64,000 nucleotides of DNA from assembly GCF_004331175.1 (NCBI RefSeq), contig NZ_SJOD01000004.1:1-64000 (forward strand), given 5' to 3'. The notes below the pieces were generated by a model. That model did not search any database, had not been told where the DNA came from, and was given only the letters and a program-made list of their open reading frames with translations. The translations under genes and the position numbers were made by a program. This DNA is from Acinetobacter sp. ANC 4178. GTDB taxonomy: Bacteria; Pseudomonadota; Gammaproteobacteria; Pseudomonadales; Moraxellaceae. This document shows positions 36,199 through 44,829 of this stretch, one piece after another (within the stretch, counting starts at the first letter, position 1; each line of letters opens with the position of its first letter).

Positions 36199-36227
36199 TT
36201 GTCAAAAGTAGCAATAAGGCGTATTTT
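36199..36227 (+). promoter_or_regulatory. Probable sigma-70 promoter of the aroG leader
   Basis: TTGTCA (36199-36204), a 17-base spacer and TATTTT (36222-36227) place the transcript start near 36234. The first leader peptide then begins about 25 bases downstream. Confidence 0.55.
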
Positions 36228-36258
36228 TAATTTCAGATACTTTTTTGATGAAACAAAG

Positions 36259-36315
36259 ATGTTAAAGCAACCTTTAATCGCAAACGCTTATTTTTATTTC
36301 TGGCAATTTAGCTAA
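36259..36315 (+). CDS. Aromatic leader peptide 1 of aroG
   Basis: An 18-residue peptide, MLKQPLIANAYFYFWQFS, with the run Tyr-Phe-Tyr-Phe-Trp-Gln-Phe just before the stop. Stacking of codons for the end products of a pathway is the hallmark of attenuator leader peptides, and DAHP synthase, the first aromatic-pathway enzyme, lies downstream. The stop codon lies in the loop/3' arm of the first of a chain of hairpins. No strong Shine-Dalgarno sequence is visible (GATGAAACAAAG upstream). Too short to be found by length filters; the assignment rests on composition, position and RNA structure together. Confidence 0.75.
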   Translation: MLKQPLIANAYFYFWQFS

Positions 36316-36392
36316 TTGCCTGAACGCGTTTGGGCAAAATAAAGGTTGCCCACCAGTTGATACCTGATCGGCAACCCCGGTCAGGTTTTTTT
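36302..36392 (+). promoter_or_regulatory. aroG transcription attenuator
   Basis: Six segments pair in alternative ways: A GGCAATT (36302-36308), B AATTGCC (36314-36320), C GGGCAA (36332-36337), D GGTTGCCC (36344-36351), E, the 5' arm of the terminator ACCTGATCGG with GGCAACC at its end (36362-36376), and F CCGGTCAGGT (36377-36386) followed by seven T. A:B, C:D and E:F can coexist and terminate. B:C (TTGCC/GGCAA) and D:E (GGTTGCC/GGCAACC, perfect) coexist and prevent the terminator. A ribosome stalled on the aromatic codons covers A and would favour the second state. Confidence 0.75.
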
Positions 36393-36428
36393 ATGCTTTG
36401 TTTTTTATAAATTTTTTAGGAGATTCAC

Positions 36429-36533
36429 ATGTACGCATTTAACACTTCATATTTTAGCAACGGTTATTGGTTTTACTTTAGTCAGTTTATGACTCAATCC
36501 TTATCATCCCATAGATCCAAAACGCACAAATAA
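36429..36533 (+). CDS. Aromatic-rich leader peptide 2 of aroG
   Basis: A 34-residue frame with a strong Shine-Dalgarno (TTAGGAG, 36417-36423) and the start MYAFNTSYFSNGYWFYFSQF. The first 20 residues contain four Tyr, five Phe and one Trp, including the run Tyr-Trp-Phe-Tyr-Phe. It lies after the attenuator terminator and 36 bases before the aroG ATG. It could be a second sensing peptide acting on aroG translation, or a remnant of a duplicated leader. No T-tract terminator follows it. Confidence 0.6.
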   Translation: MYAFNTSYFSNGYWFYFSQFMTQSLSSHRSKTHK

Positions 36534-36537
36534 AAGA

Positions 36538-36565
36538 TTGGACTGAACAACAGTCCAAAGGAAAG
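36538..36565 (+). promoter_or_regulatory. Hairpin abutting the aroG ribosome site
   Basis: TTGGACT (36538-36544) pairs with AGTCCAA (36552-36558), directly before the aroG Shine-Dalgarno AAGGAAAG (36558-36565). It starts five bases after the stop of leader peptide 2, so ribosomes ending there could keep it open. Confidence 0.5.
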
Positions 36566-36569
36566 ACCA

Positions 36570-37616
36570 ATGAATGCTCTAAATACTGCACTACAACATC
36601 AAACGAATACACAAGAAGCTTTATTGAGTTTGCCTCAACAACTCAAAGCACAATTACCTCTTTCTGCATCACTTGCGGCACAGATTGCTGAACATCGTCA
36701 AACTATTCAAAATATTTTATCTGGCACAGATCAACGACTATTGGTAATCACAGGCCCGTGCTCGATTCATGATCCTGTCGTAGCTTTAGAATACGCACAA
36801 AAATTACAACACTTACAAGCGCAAGTTTCGGACCAAATTTTCCTTGTGATGCGTGCATATATTGAAAAACCACGTACAACAGTGGGTTGGAAAGGTTTTA
36901 TGTATGATCCTGACTTAGATGGTTCATCCGATTTACAGTCAGGTTTAGAGCAGTCACGCCAACTATATTTACACATTATTGAAATGGGTTTGCCGATTGC
37001 GAGCGAAATCTTAAGCCCAATGGCTACGGCTTACTTCGATGATTTATTGGCTTGGGGGGCTATTGGTGCCCGCACCAGTGAATCACAAATTCATCGTGAA
37101 ATTGCGAGTCAAATGCCGTACAGCATTGGTTTCAAAAATGGTACGGATGGTTCAATTCAAATTGCATTAGATGCAATTCAATCGGCTTCAAATATGCATC
37201 AATTCTTGGGCATGAGCCAGTCTGGTTTACCTTGTATGCTCCAATCTCGTGGTAATCCACTTGCGCATTTAATTTTACGTGGCTCAAATACAGGTCCGAA
37301 CTATCAGGCGGAAGAAATCAATAAAATTAAAGCGAAAGTAAAAGGCAATTTGCCTGCGCTAGTGATTGATTGTAGTCATGGCAATAGCAGCAAGAATCCA
37401 GCATTACAGCCAGATGTGTTGCGTCAAATTGTAAGCGAGCGTGAGCAAACAAATGTTCGTGGGGTTATGCTAGAGAGTCATTTGGTTCAAGGGAATCAAA
37501 AGATTTCATGCGACATGATCTATGGCCAATCGGTAACAGATGGTTGTATTGGTTGGGAACAAACTGAACATCTATTGTTAGAGGCTGCACAGCAATTAAA
37601 ACAATTACATTCATAA
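36570..37616 (+). CDS. aroG: DAHP synthase, class I
   Basis: A 348-residue 3-deoxy-D-arabino-heptulosonate-7-phosphate synthase, which condenses phosphoenolpyruvate and erythrose 4-phosphate at the head of aromatic amino acid synthesis. ITGPCSIHDPVVALEYA, MRAYIEKPRTTVGWKG, GARTSESQIHRE and VIDCSHGNSSKNP are all conserved. Which allosteric type (Phe, Tyr or Trp) it is cannot be settled by eye; the symbol aroG is used in the general sense. Upstream lies a complete attenuator and two aromatic leader peptides, so expression should follow the supply of charged Tyr/Phe/Trp tRNA. AAGGAAAG lies 5 bases before the ATG. Confidence 0.95.
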   Translation: MNALNTALQHQTNTQEALLSLPQQLKAQLPLSASLAAQIAEHRQTIQNILSGTDQRLLVITGPCSIHDPVVALEYAQKLQHLQAQVSDQIFLVMRAYIEKPRTTVGWKGFMYDPDLDGSSDLQSGLEQSRQLYLHIIEMGLPIASEILSPMATAYFDDLLAWGAIGARTSESQIHREIASQMPYSIGFKNGTDGSIQIALDAIQSASNMHQFLGMSQSGLPCMLQSRGNPLAHLILRGSNTGPNYQAEEINKIKAKVKGNLPALVIDCSHGNSSKNPALQPDVLRQIVSEREQTNVRGVMLESHLVQGNQKISCDMIYGQSVTDGCIGWEQTEHLLLEAAQQLKQLHS

Positions 37617-37632
37617 AATGTAAAGAGTAAAA

Positions 37633-37663
37633 AAGCCCCTGAAAAACAGGGGCTTAATTTTTT
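37633..37663 (+). terminator. Intrinsic terminator
   Basis: AAGCCCCTG (37633-37641) pairs with CAGGGGCTT (37647-37655), followed by AATTTTTT. It closes aroG; A-rich DNA on the left lets it also serve the converging MFS gene. Confidence 0.88.
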
Positions 37664-37666
37664 ATG

Positions 37667-38842
37667 CTATTTTGTGGTCGTGACCACGCAGAATTTATAA
37701 AACAATAGGCTCAGCAATACGATGACCGCACATAAGATATAGGACATACTATAACCTTGTGCTGTGATTAGAATCCCTAACAGTATTGAACCCAATGCAA
37801 TGCCTAAATCGTAAAAAGTGAAAAAGGTGGATGTTGCATGACCAATTCGTTGAGGTTCAGCACGTTGAATAGCCAGCGTTTGCAGGCAGGGTTGTACAGA
37901 GCCAAATCCCATTCCAATAAAAATGGCCGCGAGTATAAATCCAATTAAGCTATTGATTTGGCTTAATACGATAAGACCTACTGCAAACAATGCTAAAGCA
38001 GGGTAAATGACATAGCTTGGCCCCTTACGGTCATAAATTTTTCCAGTGAAAGGACGTAGGCTCATCATCGAAATTGCAAAAACGATAAAAAATAAACTGG
38101 CATAGGCAAGTAAATTTTTCGATGCGGAATAGGTCGAGATAAAAGACATAATACTCGCATAAGCAAATGAAACCATCATGGCCATAATAGAAACAGGCAG
38201 CGCTTTTTTCTCAATAAAATCATGAATGGAAAGTTGTCTTTTTTGAGGAGCTAGTGTGTTCGAAGTCGTTGTATGAATGGGGATTAGAAAACAGAACACA
38301 AAGCCGAGAAAAACAATCGCAGCAAGAATACTTGCAACAACAGCATAGGATAATGGTTGAATGAGCGATAAACCAATAAGTGGACCTAAGACAATGCCCA
38401 AGTTGACCGACATGACGAAATAACCCATACCTTCGCCACGGCGTGAATCTGGAATGAATTGGTTGGCAATTGGAACAGTGACTGTGGTTAAAATACTAAA
38501 CCAAATGCCATGTAAAAAACGTAGCCAAAGTAAAACCTCTAGATTATCTGCAAAGATGTAGGCAACGGAAAATAAACAGAACAGAAACTCAGAGATAAAA
38601 AGTGTTTTTTTTCGACCAAATTTTTCAATGATTAATCCACTAAAAGGGCGTACCGCAATAGAAGATGCCATAAATAAGGTCATGGCTAATCCAGCTTGAG
38701 CAAGGCTGCCATGTAAGTCTTTTAAAATATAGATGGGTAGAATTGTGGTTTGCGCAAAATAAAAAACAAAGAGAAATAAGTTATTGGCTAAACACAGAAT
38801 AAAAGACTTATTCCAGAGCTGGACTGTAGATGAATGCGACAT
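37667..38842 (-). CDS. MFS transporter
   Basis: A 391-residue major facilitator with 12 hydrophobic helices. IEKFGRKKTLFISEFL is the helix 2-3 loop motif, and TGKIYDRKGPSYVIYPALA its counterpart in the second half. It resembles small-molecule or drug efflux carriers of the YhhS/AraJ kind, but the substrate is unknown. It converges with aroG. Confidence 0.88.
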   Translation of the reverse strand: MSHSSTVQLWNKSFILCLANNLFLFVFYFAQTTILPIYILKDLHGSLAQAGLAMTLFMASSIAVRPFSGLIIEKFGRKKTLFISEFLFCLFSVAYIFADNLEVLLWLRFLHGIWFSILTTVTVPIANQFIPDSRRGEGMGYFVMSVNLGIVLGPLIGLSLIQPLSYAVVASILAAIVFLGFVFCFLIPIHTTTSNTLAPQKRQLSIHDFIEKKALPVSIMAMMVSFAYASIMSFISTYSASKNLLAYASLFFIVFAISMMSLRPFTGKIYDRKGPSYVIYPALALFAVGLIVLSQINSLIGFILAAIFIGMGFGSVQPCLQTLAIQRAEPQRIGHATSTFFTFYDLGIALGSILLGILITAQGYSMSYILCAVIVLLSLLFYKFCVVTTTK

Positions 38843-39056
38843 AATTGACCCAGAAGGAGAAAGGGAATCATGACAATGTGGCTATCACTATTTTTATGAA
38901 TTTCCTGAGCATACCAAGGTCATGAAGATGAGGTTTAATCATAACCAATTAAAGAAGAAAAATAAAGTAAATTGATATTTTGATAAATTTTATTAAATTA
39001 ATATTCTTAATATTTTATTAAATTATCGCTATTTGATTATTGATGGATTTTAAATA

Positions 39057-39082
39057 AAAAATCAGCCCGAAGGCTGATTTTT
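39057..39082 (-). terminator. Intrinsic terminator of gcvH
   Basis: AAAAATCAGCC pairs with GGCTGATTTTT around CCGA. It lies 16 bases past the gcvH stop, and on the minus strand ends in a T tract. Confidence 0.88.
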
Positions 39083-39098
39083 AAGAAGCGTGGACAAC

Positions 39099-39473
39099 TT
39101 AGAGTCCTGCTTCATAGTCCGCACTAGACAATAATGTGTTTACATCATCGATGTTATTTGGCTTGATTTTATAAATCCAACCTTTGCCATAAGGTGCATC
39201 ATTGACAAAGTCAGGATCGTCTTCCAGTGCTGTATTTACTTCAACGACAACACCAGAAATAGGGGCGTGAATATCAGAAGCTGTTTTTACAGATTCAACA
39301 ACACCCGCTTGTTCGCCAGCAGTCACTTGCTGACCCACTTCTGGCATTTCGACATAAACTAAATCGCCTAAGGCATCCTGCGCATGGTCTGAAATCCCAG
39401 TTACAACAAGATCACCTTCAATTTTCACCCACTCATGCGTGCTCGCATATTTCAAATCTGAAGGATGATTCAT
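39099..39473 (-). CDS. gcvH: Glycine cleavage system H protein
   Basis: A 124-residue lipoyl carrier of the glycine cleavage system. [20 protein letters not shown] starts the fold and the lipoylated lysine is K63 in [13 protein letters not shown]. It shuttles the aminomethyl group between GcvP, GcvT and Lpd, none of which are here, so gcvH stands alone. In many bacteria GcvH also passes lipoyl groups to other complexes. No glycine riboswitch is visible upstream (the gap to the AraC gene is only 70 bases). Confidence 0.96.
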   Translation of the reverse strand: MNHPSDLKYASTHEWVKIEGDLVVTGISDHAQDALGDLVYVEMPEVGQQVTAGEQAGVVESVKTASDIHAPISGVVVEVNTALEDDPDFVNDAPYGKGWIYKIKPNNIDDVNTLLSSADYEAGL

Positions 39474-39543
39474 GATGACTCCTTAAAAGTATTCATTTAT
39501 TTTTGTCATGCTTTATACATGTTTTTACATAAAAACAAAAGGC

Positions 39544-40572
39544 TTATAGGTATGGATCTTTACGCCAATTACTTGGGCTACGTCCACTCCAACGTTTAAA
39601 GGCACGACTGAAATTGGCAACATCACTATAGCCCAGTTCATCTGCAATTTGTTCAAGTGTGTAATCTGTTCTGGAGAGTAGCGATGTTGCATGTCGATAG
39701 CGTACTTCATCGACAATTGTTGAAAAGGAGGTTCCTTCGGTCGCTAACTGACGCTTCAAGGTTCTATCAGACATATGTAGGCGATATGCTACATTTTCAA
39801 TACTTAAATAGTGCTGTTCTGAATGCGTCAAAATGTCGCGAACCGCCATAGAGAGCCGTCTGCGCTCACCTAAAGCCGAAAGTTCGGCTTCACATTGGTT
39901 AATTGCAATTTGACTTGCAATCGGGTCAGCATTCATCATTTTCAATGCGAGGTATTTTTTATCAAAGCTCATCAATAAATGGGGTTGATCAAAACGAAAT
40001 TGATGATTTGGAAACTTGGTAATATAGCGTTCAAAACCTTCAGGTTGTGGAAAATCAAAATCAATTTCGCCCCCCAAATCCGTGACACCTGTAATGGCTT
40101 TGGCCATAGAAATGATGCCAATGGTTAATGCAATGCAAATTTCTGAACGCAAGGGTTCTATACTGACATCACTTCTGAGCTGCAAAGTTGCTTTTTCAGC
40201 AAAAGTAGAAAAATAGATTTGCAAGAAGGGCAATCTTAATTGTACAAAGCGGTTGGCGAGAACAAGCGCATCGGTAATATCATTTGCGGTCATAATGGCA
40301 TAACCAATAAAACCATGGATAGAAATACGCATTTGCGTACCTAAATGATAACCAAGTGTTGATTCACCTGTCAGGGTCAAGGCATGTTGAATTAATGCAT
40401 TGGCGACTGAAGTCGAGATTCGAAAATCTGGCTCCGCTAATTTTTCACTATTGAGCTGGAATGGAGCAAATAAAGTATCTGCATTATATCCCCAGCGTGA
40501 CACGACATCTAAAAGTAACAGACCATAGACTCCAGGAATTCCTTGGTCTTGTCTAGACGAAATAGTATTCAT
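39544..40572 (-). CDS. AraC-family transcriptional regulator
   Basis: A 342-residue regulator with an N-terminal effector domain of the Arabinose_bd (PF12625) type, residues about 20-210 (for example TGESTLGYHLG and SIHGFIGYAIMTANDI), and a C-terminal AraC HTH pair, residues about 245-340 (ENVAYRLHMSDRTLKRQLA and EQIADELGYSDVANFSRAFKRW). Relatives include regulators of lipid or catabolic genes. It may act on the MaoC/ABC genes 140 bases upstream on the same strand, but that is guesswork. Confidence 0.92.
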   Translation of the reverse strand: MNTISSRQDQGIPGVYGLLLLDVVSRWGYNADTLFAPFQLNSEKLAEPDFRISTSVANALIQHALTLTGESTLGYHLGTQMRISIHGFIGYAIMTANDITDALVLANRFVQLRLPFLQIYFSTFAEKATLQLRSDVSIEPLRSEICIALTIGIISMAKAITGVTDLGGEIDFDFPQPEGFERYITKFPNHQFRFDQPHLLMSFDKKYLALKMMNADPIASQIAINQCEAELSALGERRRLSMAVRDILTHSEQHYLSIENVAYRLHMSDRTLKRQLATEGTSFSTIVDEVRYRHATSLLSRTDYTLEQIADELGYSDVANFSRAFKRWSGRSPSNWRKDPYL

Positions 40573-40713
40573 GCGCGATCCATTGCACGTTTAATGTTGT
40601 TATATCAGTCAGTTTTTATATTGGCATGAAATAGAAGCACGCGCCTTATAAATTGTTCGACAAATTGAACAAAGCTGATTCTAAAATTATCAATAATTTT
40701 AGAATCATTATCT

Positions 40714-41166
40714 TTAAAGATAAGGTTGATAGTTTTTACTAAACACTAAAATTTTGGTATTCCCCAGTAATACCGCTTCACCATTTTGATTGAGCGTTTC
40801 GGTGGTATAACTCACAATAGCTCGATCAGGTTTGGATTTTGACGGTTTAATTTCGGTTATTTCTACCTCAACATGAATCTGGTCACCTGCACGAGTGGGT
40901 CTAGGCCAACGTACTTGGGCTTCGGAACCGATTAAGCCATACGCTACAGGAAAGCATTCTGTCCAAAGTCGCATGGTGACTGCGGACGTATGCCAACCAC
41001 TGGCAGCCAACCCTTTAAAAATGGGATGTTTTGCGGCCTCAATCTCATTTGTGTGAAACGGTTGCGGGTCAAATTGATGCGCGAATTGCTTAATTTCTTC
41101 TACAGTCATTTCATAAGCGCGGCTTTTAAAGCGGTCACCGACGTGTAGATCTTCCAAATACAACAT
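40714..41166 (-). CDS. MaoC-family hydratase
   Basis: A 150-residue hot-dog fold enzyme. FDPQPFHTNEIEAAKHPIF, with the Asp-His pair of (R)-enoyl-CoA hydratases, and GLAASGWHTSAVTMRL are the family signature. It hydrates an enoyl-CoA, possibly in fatty acid or branched-chain catabolism. Its ATG overlaps the ABC stop (TGATG), which makes it the last gene of that unit. The link between exporter and hydratase is unclear. Confidence 0.9.
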   Translation of the reverse strand: MLYLEDLHVGDRFKSRAYEMTVEEIKQFAHQFDPQPFHTNEIEAAKHPIFKGLAASGWHTSAVTMRLWTECFPVAYGLIGSEAQVRWPRPTRAGDQIHVEVEITEIKPSKSKPDRAIVSYTTETLNQNGEAVLLGNTKILVFSKNYQPYL

Positions 41167-43019
41167 CAAGCACTATCCTTATTTTTCAGTTCATGTTGTT
41201 CAATTAAAAAACCGCCTGTTTGACGTTGCCATAATTGCGCATAAATACCATTCAAGGCAACCAATTCATCATGCGTACCTTGTTCTGCAATTCTGCCCTG
41301 ATCTAAGACAATCAGACGGTCCATTTGTGCAATTGTAGAAAGTCGGTGCGCAATGGCAATAACCGTTTTATCTTGCATTAAATCATCCAGACTGGACTGA
41401 ATTGCAGCTTCAACTTCAGAGTCTAAGGCGCTGGTAGCTTCATCAAGAATCAGAATAGGGGCATCTTTTAAGAATACCCGTGCAATGGCGATACGCTGAC
41501 GTTGACCACCCGAAAGTTTAACCCCGCGTTCGCCTACATAAGCGTCATAACCTTTACGGCCACGAAGGTCGGTCAGTTGCGGAATAAAATCTTCTGCTTT
41601 GGCTTTACGAACGGCATCATACATGTCTGCATCACGGGCATCTGGGCGCCCGTATTTGATATTTTCTGCAACGGTACGATGCAATAGCGATGTATCTTGC
41701 GTGACTAAGGCAATACTTTTACGCAAGCTGTCTTGGCTTACATCCTCGATGTTTTGCCCATCGATTAAAATACGACCTTGGTTAATGGTGTAGAAATGTA
41801 ATAACAATTGAATCAGTGTAGATTTTCCAGCACCAGAACGCCCGACAATACCAATTTTTTCACCTGGACGTATGGTCAGATTAAAGTGATCAATGACATT
41901 TTTTTCATTATAGGCAAAGCAGACATCTTCAAACTTAATTTCGCCGTGTTTCACCTCAAGCGTAGTTGCATTCGGTTTATCCTGAATACTAATCGGACGC
42001 CCTAATGTTTTCATACCATCTTGAATGGTGCCGACATTTTCAAATAAAGCAGATGTTTGCCACATCATAAATTCGGCAATACTGTTGAGTTTTAAAATCA
42101 TGGCAGTCGTTGCCGCGATAATGCCCAGCTCTGCACGACCTTCCATCCACAACCATAAAGCTGTTCCAAGTACACCTGCATAAAGCACAATACTGAGTGA
42201 GTTAATGCTTATTTCATAACCTGAACCCAATCGCATTTGTTTATATACTGTTCGCATAAACTCTTGCATGGATGACTTGGCGTACTGACTTTCACGACCG
42301 GCATGTGCAAACAGCTTCACTGTTTGAATATTGGTGTATGCATCGGTTACACGACCCGTCATGACCGCACGAGCATCGGCTTGTTCATTGGAAATTTTGC
42401 TGAGTCGTGGGATGAAATACCACGCTGCGAGCAGGAATAAAGCCAACCAGACCAATAGGGGAATAATCAGAAATGGTGATATAGACCCAAGTACAATACT
42501 GACTGTAAAGAAGTAGATCAGTACATAAGCAAGCATATCGCCTAAAATCATCCAAAATTCACGCACCGCAAGCGCTGTTTGCATGACTTTGGCAGAAAGT
42601 CGTCCTGCAAAATCATTATGAAAGAAATCAAGACTTTGTTGTAATAGTAAATTATGAAACTTCCAACGCAGACGCATGGGGAAGCTGCTAAATAGAATTT
42701 GGTGTTTAATAATGGACTGGAAGTTAGCAAAAAAGATATTGCCCAGTAATATCATGCTCAGTAGCATTAAATTCTGACGATGTTCTGCTAAGAATGTATC
42801 GGGTTGGCTTTTACTAAGCCAATTGACTAAGTCGCCAATTTTGGCATACAACAAGGCTTCAAAACTTGCAGCGCCTGCGGTACAAAGCACTAAAATAAGT
42901 AGGTACGGACGTATGCCTTTGGATGCACTCCAGACAAATGCAAAGAAAGTTGTAGGCAGTGGATCTTTTAAACCTTGACTAGGATAGGGATCTACTCGCT
43001 TTTCGAACCATCTAAGCAT
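41166..43019 (-). CDS. ABC transporter, fused permease and ATPase
   Basis: A 617-residue half-transporter. Residues about 1-340 form six membrane helices of the ABC exporter type, and the rest is the ATPase: Walker A GIVGRSGAGKSTL, signature LSGGQRQRIAIARVF, Walker B ILILDEATSALD and the H-loop AHRLSTIAQM. It resembles MsbA-like or multidrug/lipid exporters and should work as a homodimer. The substrate is unknown. Co-transcribed with the MaoC gene. Confidence 0.92.
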   Translation of the reverse strand: MLRWFEKRVDPYPSQGLKDPLPTTFFAFVWSASKGIRPYLLILVLCTAGAASFEALLYAKIGDLVNWLSKSQPDTFLAEHRQNLMLLSMILLGNIFFANFQSIIKHQILFSSFPMRLRWKFHNLLLQQSLDFFHNDFAGRLSAKVMQTALAVREFWMILGDMLAYVLIYFFTVSIVLGSISPFLIIPLLVWLALFLLAAWYFIPRLSKISNEQADARAVMTGRVTDAYTNIQTVKLFAHAGRESQYAKSSMQEFMRTVYKQMRLGSGYEISINSLSIVLYAGVLGTALWLWMEGRAELGIIAATTAMILKLNSIAEFMMWQTSALFENVGTIQDGMKTLGRPISIQDKPNATTLEVKHGEIKFEDVCFAYNEKNVIDHFNLTIRPGEKIGIVGRSGAGKSTLIQLLLHFYTINQGRILIDGQNIEDVSQDSLRKSIALVTQDTSLLHRTVAENIKYGRPDARDADMYDAVRKAKAEDFIPQLTDLRGRKGYDAYVGERGVKLSGGQRQRIAIARVFLKDAPILILDEATSALDSEVEAAIQSSLDDLMQDKTVIAIAHRLSTIAQMDRLIVLDQGRIAEQGTHDELVALNGIYAQLWQRQTGGFLIEQHELKNKDSA

Positions 43020-43308
43020 TAATATTAACCTCTTGGTAAAATTGCATAATTTAGAAATAACAATAAGATAAATAAAATTTTTACAAGAAAAAGTAAGGAT
43101 TGTATTTTCAAAGATAACGGATGAGGAAGATGAAAACGTTCATTTATCCTGAATTAAAGTACATCCGAAATCTGTTTGAATTCATTGTAATCCATATCAA
43201 TCTAACGCACCATCATAAAGTCAGCTAACACGGATAGTGTTGATGTTCACACTTTTGTCATGTTTTTCAATTATAAAAAGTAAGCCTAATACGAAATTTT
43301 GAAAACAT

Positions 43309-43536
43309 ATGAATGATTTATCGGTAAAGAAAATAAACAAGCAAATTGACGAATTTACACAAAGTGGAAAAATACCCAGCGAGTTGGTTTTTGGCTATAA
43401 AACTTATGAGGTACTCATGCAAGATGATAAATTCGCAGAACAAATCATGAAAGGAAATGAACATCCAATCCTTAGATTTTATAAAAAACTCAGAATTACT
43501 TTGGTTACGGATAAACACTATTTTCAAGTGAAATAA
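43309..43536 (+). CDS. Small hypothetical protein (75 aa)
   Basis: A basic, helical 75-residue frame (SVKKINKQIDEFTQSGKIPSELVFG...). No family recognised and no signal peptide. No strong Shine-Dalgarno sequence (TTGAAAACAT before the ATG). The codon composition looks coding, but evidence is modest. The 289 bases upstream hold no other gene. Confidence 0.5.
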   Translation: MNDLSVKKINKQIDEFTQSGKIPSELVFGYKTYEVLMQDDKFAEQIMKGNEHPILRFYKKLRITLVTDKHYFQVK

Positions 43537-43749
43537 CTGAGAATTGAATTGAAAAATAATGATCGGTTATTTCTATAAAAATATATTTCAATATGGAATA
43601 CGCCGTCGATAATTATTAGAAAAATGTGCAAAAAGTCCTATTTTTTTTGAGAAAAAATGATAAAATTTTTATCGATACAGGTTTATTGATAATTTTAAGA
43701 CCCTGTAATTGTTAACTTAAATAATTGAATTAATAATAAAGGTGGCAAT

Positions 43750-43944
43750 ATGAGAGGATGTGTAGAACGATATGACTCCCAAACACAATTGGGCATGATT
43801 CGTGATGAATGCGGTGAGTGGTTCTATTTTGCGGTAGAGCAATGGAACGATCCTAATAATTTACCGATTGATGGTTTAATTGTTGATTTTGTCATAAAAG
43901 GTGCTGAAGTAACTTCTGTTTGGGAAGTAAAAAATACGCATTAG
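43750..43944 (+). CDS. Small OB-fold-like protein (64 aa)
   Basis: A 64-residue protein with a good AGGTGG 6 bases before the ATG. GCVERYDSQTQLGMIRDECGEWFYF recalls the first half of a cold-shock-type OB fold, with the G-x-V-x-x-[YF] opening and a turn where G[FY]GFI would stand, but the RNP aromatic motifs are not kept. It may be a divergent nucleic-acid-binding domain; this is weak inference. A short palindrome (AGGTCTAC/GTAGACCT, 43990-44009) follows. Confidence 0.6.
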   Translation: MRGCVERYDSQTQLGMIRDECGEWFYFAVEQWNDPNNLPIDGLIVDFVIKGAEVTSVWEVKNTH

Positions 43945-44036
43945 TTTTATTATTTTGAGCATTCTCCACGTATAAAAGAACATCGAGCAAGGTCTACTTA
44001 GGTAGACCTGATTTATTAATCCACCCCGAATCCTGT

Positions 44037-44767
44037 TTAAGCCAATAATTCTATAATTTGAATGGTTGGTTTATTTCGGTGATTTAATTGGTATGCACAT
44101 AAAAATACATAAATACCCGCTAAATAGCCTGTAACAGTTCGGGCTCTAGTCGTCACTAGATTGTAAGTCCCTTTCAGCAAGCTGAATAAAGTTTCTATTT
44201 TATTACGTTGTTTCAGATGATCTGCTTTTGATCACAGTATAGATTGCATGTTCTTTCGATGATAAGTAATTAAATCAGCGCCTTGTACTTTTAATCCCTG
44301 ACTAATATATCCTCGATCAGCATAGAGTTTTACTTCTAATCCTCCGACTAATTGCTCAACCATTCTGATATCTGTTGTATGTCCATTCGATAAAGCTGTA
44401 CTCACAATCTCTCCTGACGAATTCATCATTCAACGTAACTTACAGCCAAAGAACCATTCCATGGAACTTTTTCTACGTGTTTCAATTGCTGCTAGGGATT
44501 TATGTTTTTGAATTCATTGATTTTTAAAGACAGTTAATGTCGTTGAGTCAATCCATAAATATTGTTTGTATTGACCTTTCATCAAAGCTATATGTAAAGC
44601 GTGCAGTGCTAATTGATGCATATTCATCAGGTGAATCATACGTTGGTAACAAGGCAAGCTTTTAAATAAATGACTTTTATTCTGTTTCAACCATGAGAAA
44701 AATGCTTTGAAATTGTTGAAGTGAGAACACTTATACCAAATGGCGATAAAGGTGATTTCTGAGATAC
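44037..44767 (-). pseudogene. IS982-family transposase, degraded
   Basis: Reading the minus strand gives the IS982 transposase from SISEITFIAIWYK through QYLWIDSTTLTVFKNQ, an in-frame TGA, KSSMEWFFGCKL, another TGA, SSGEIVSTALSNGHTTDI, VKLYADRGYISQGLK, QSIL followed by a third TGA, and KQRNKIETLFSLLKGT to the terminal KPTIQIIELLA. The N-terminal quarter is absent. With three nonsense codons and truncation the element is dead. No clear terminal repeats are kept. Confidence 0.88.
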
Positions 44768-44777
44768 TCAGTTGTAT

Positions 44778-44812
44778 AAAAAAAGCCTCAGCAAGATATT
44801 GGGGCTTTTTTT
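44778..44812 (-). terminator. Intrinsic terminator
   Basis: AAAAAAAGCCTCA pairs with TGGGGCTTTTTTT (one G-U). It lies between the IS982 remnant and the Gln-rich gene, 18 bases past the latter's stop on the minus strand. Confidence 0.82.
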
Positions 44813-44829
44813 ATACATCAGTGAACATT

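Noticed and set aside
38869..38899. AAGGAGAAAGGG followed by a 9-codon frame, looking like a leader peptide
   Set aside because: The purine run is the complement of the MFS upstream region, and no downstream plus-strand gene exists for it to control.
39474..39543. Possible glycine riboswitch before gcvH
   Set aside because: Only 70 bases lie between gcvH and the AraC gene, too short for the aptamer, and no conserved core is visible.
43990..44009. Perfect 8-bp hairpin AGGTCTAC/GTAGACCT next to the IS982 remnant
   Set aside because: Too short to be a terminal repeat, no T tract, and no matching copy at the other end of the element; noted but not assigned.
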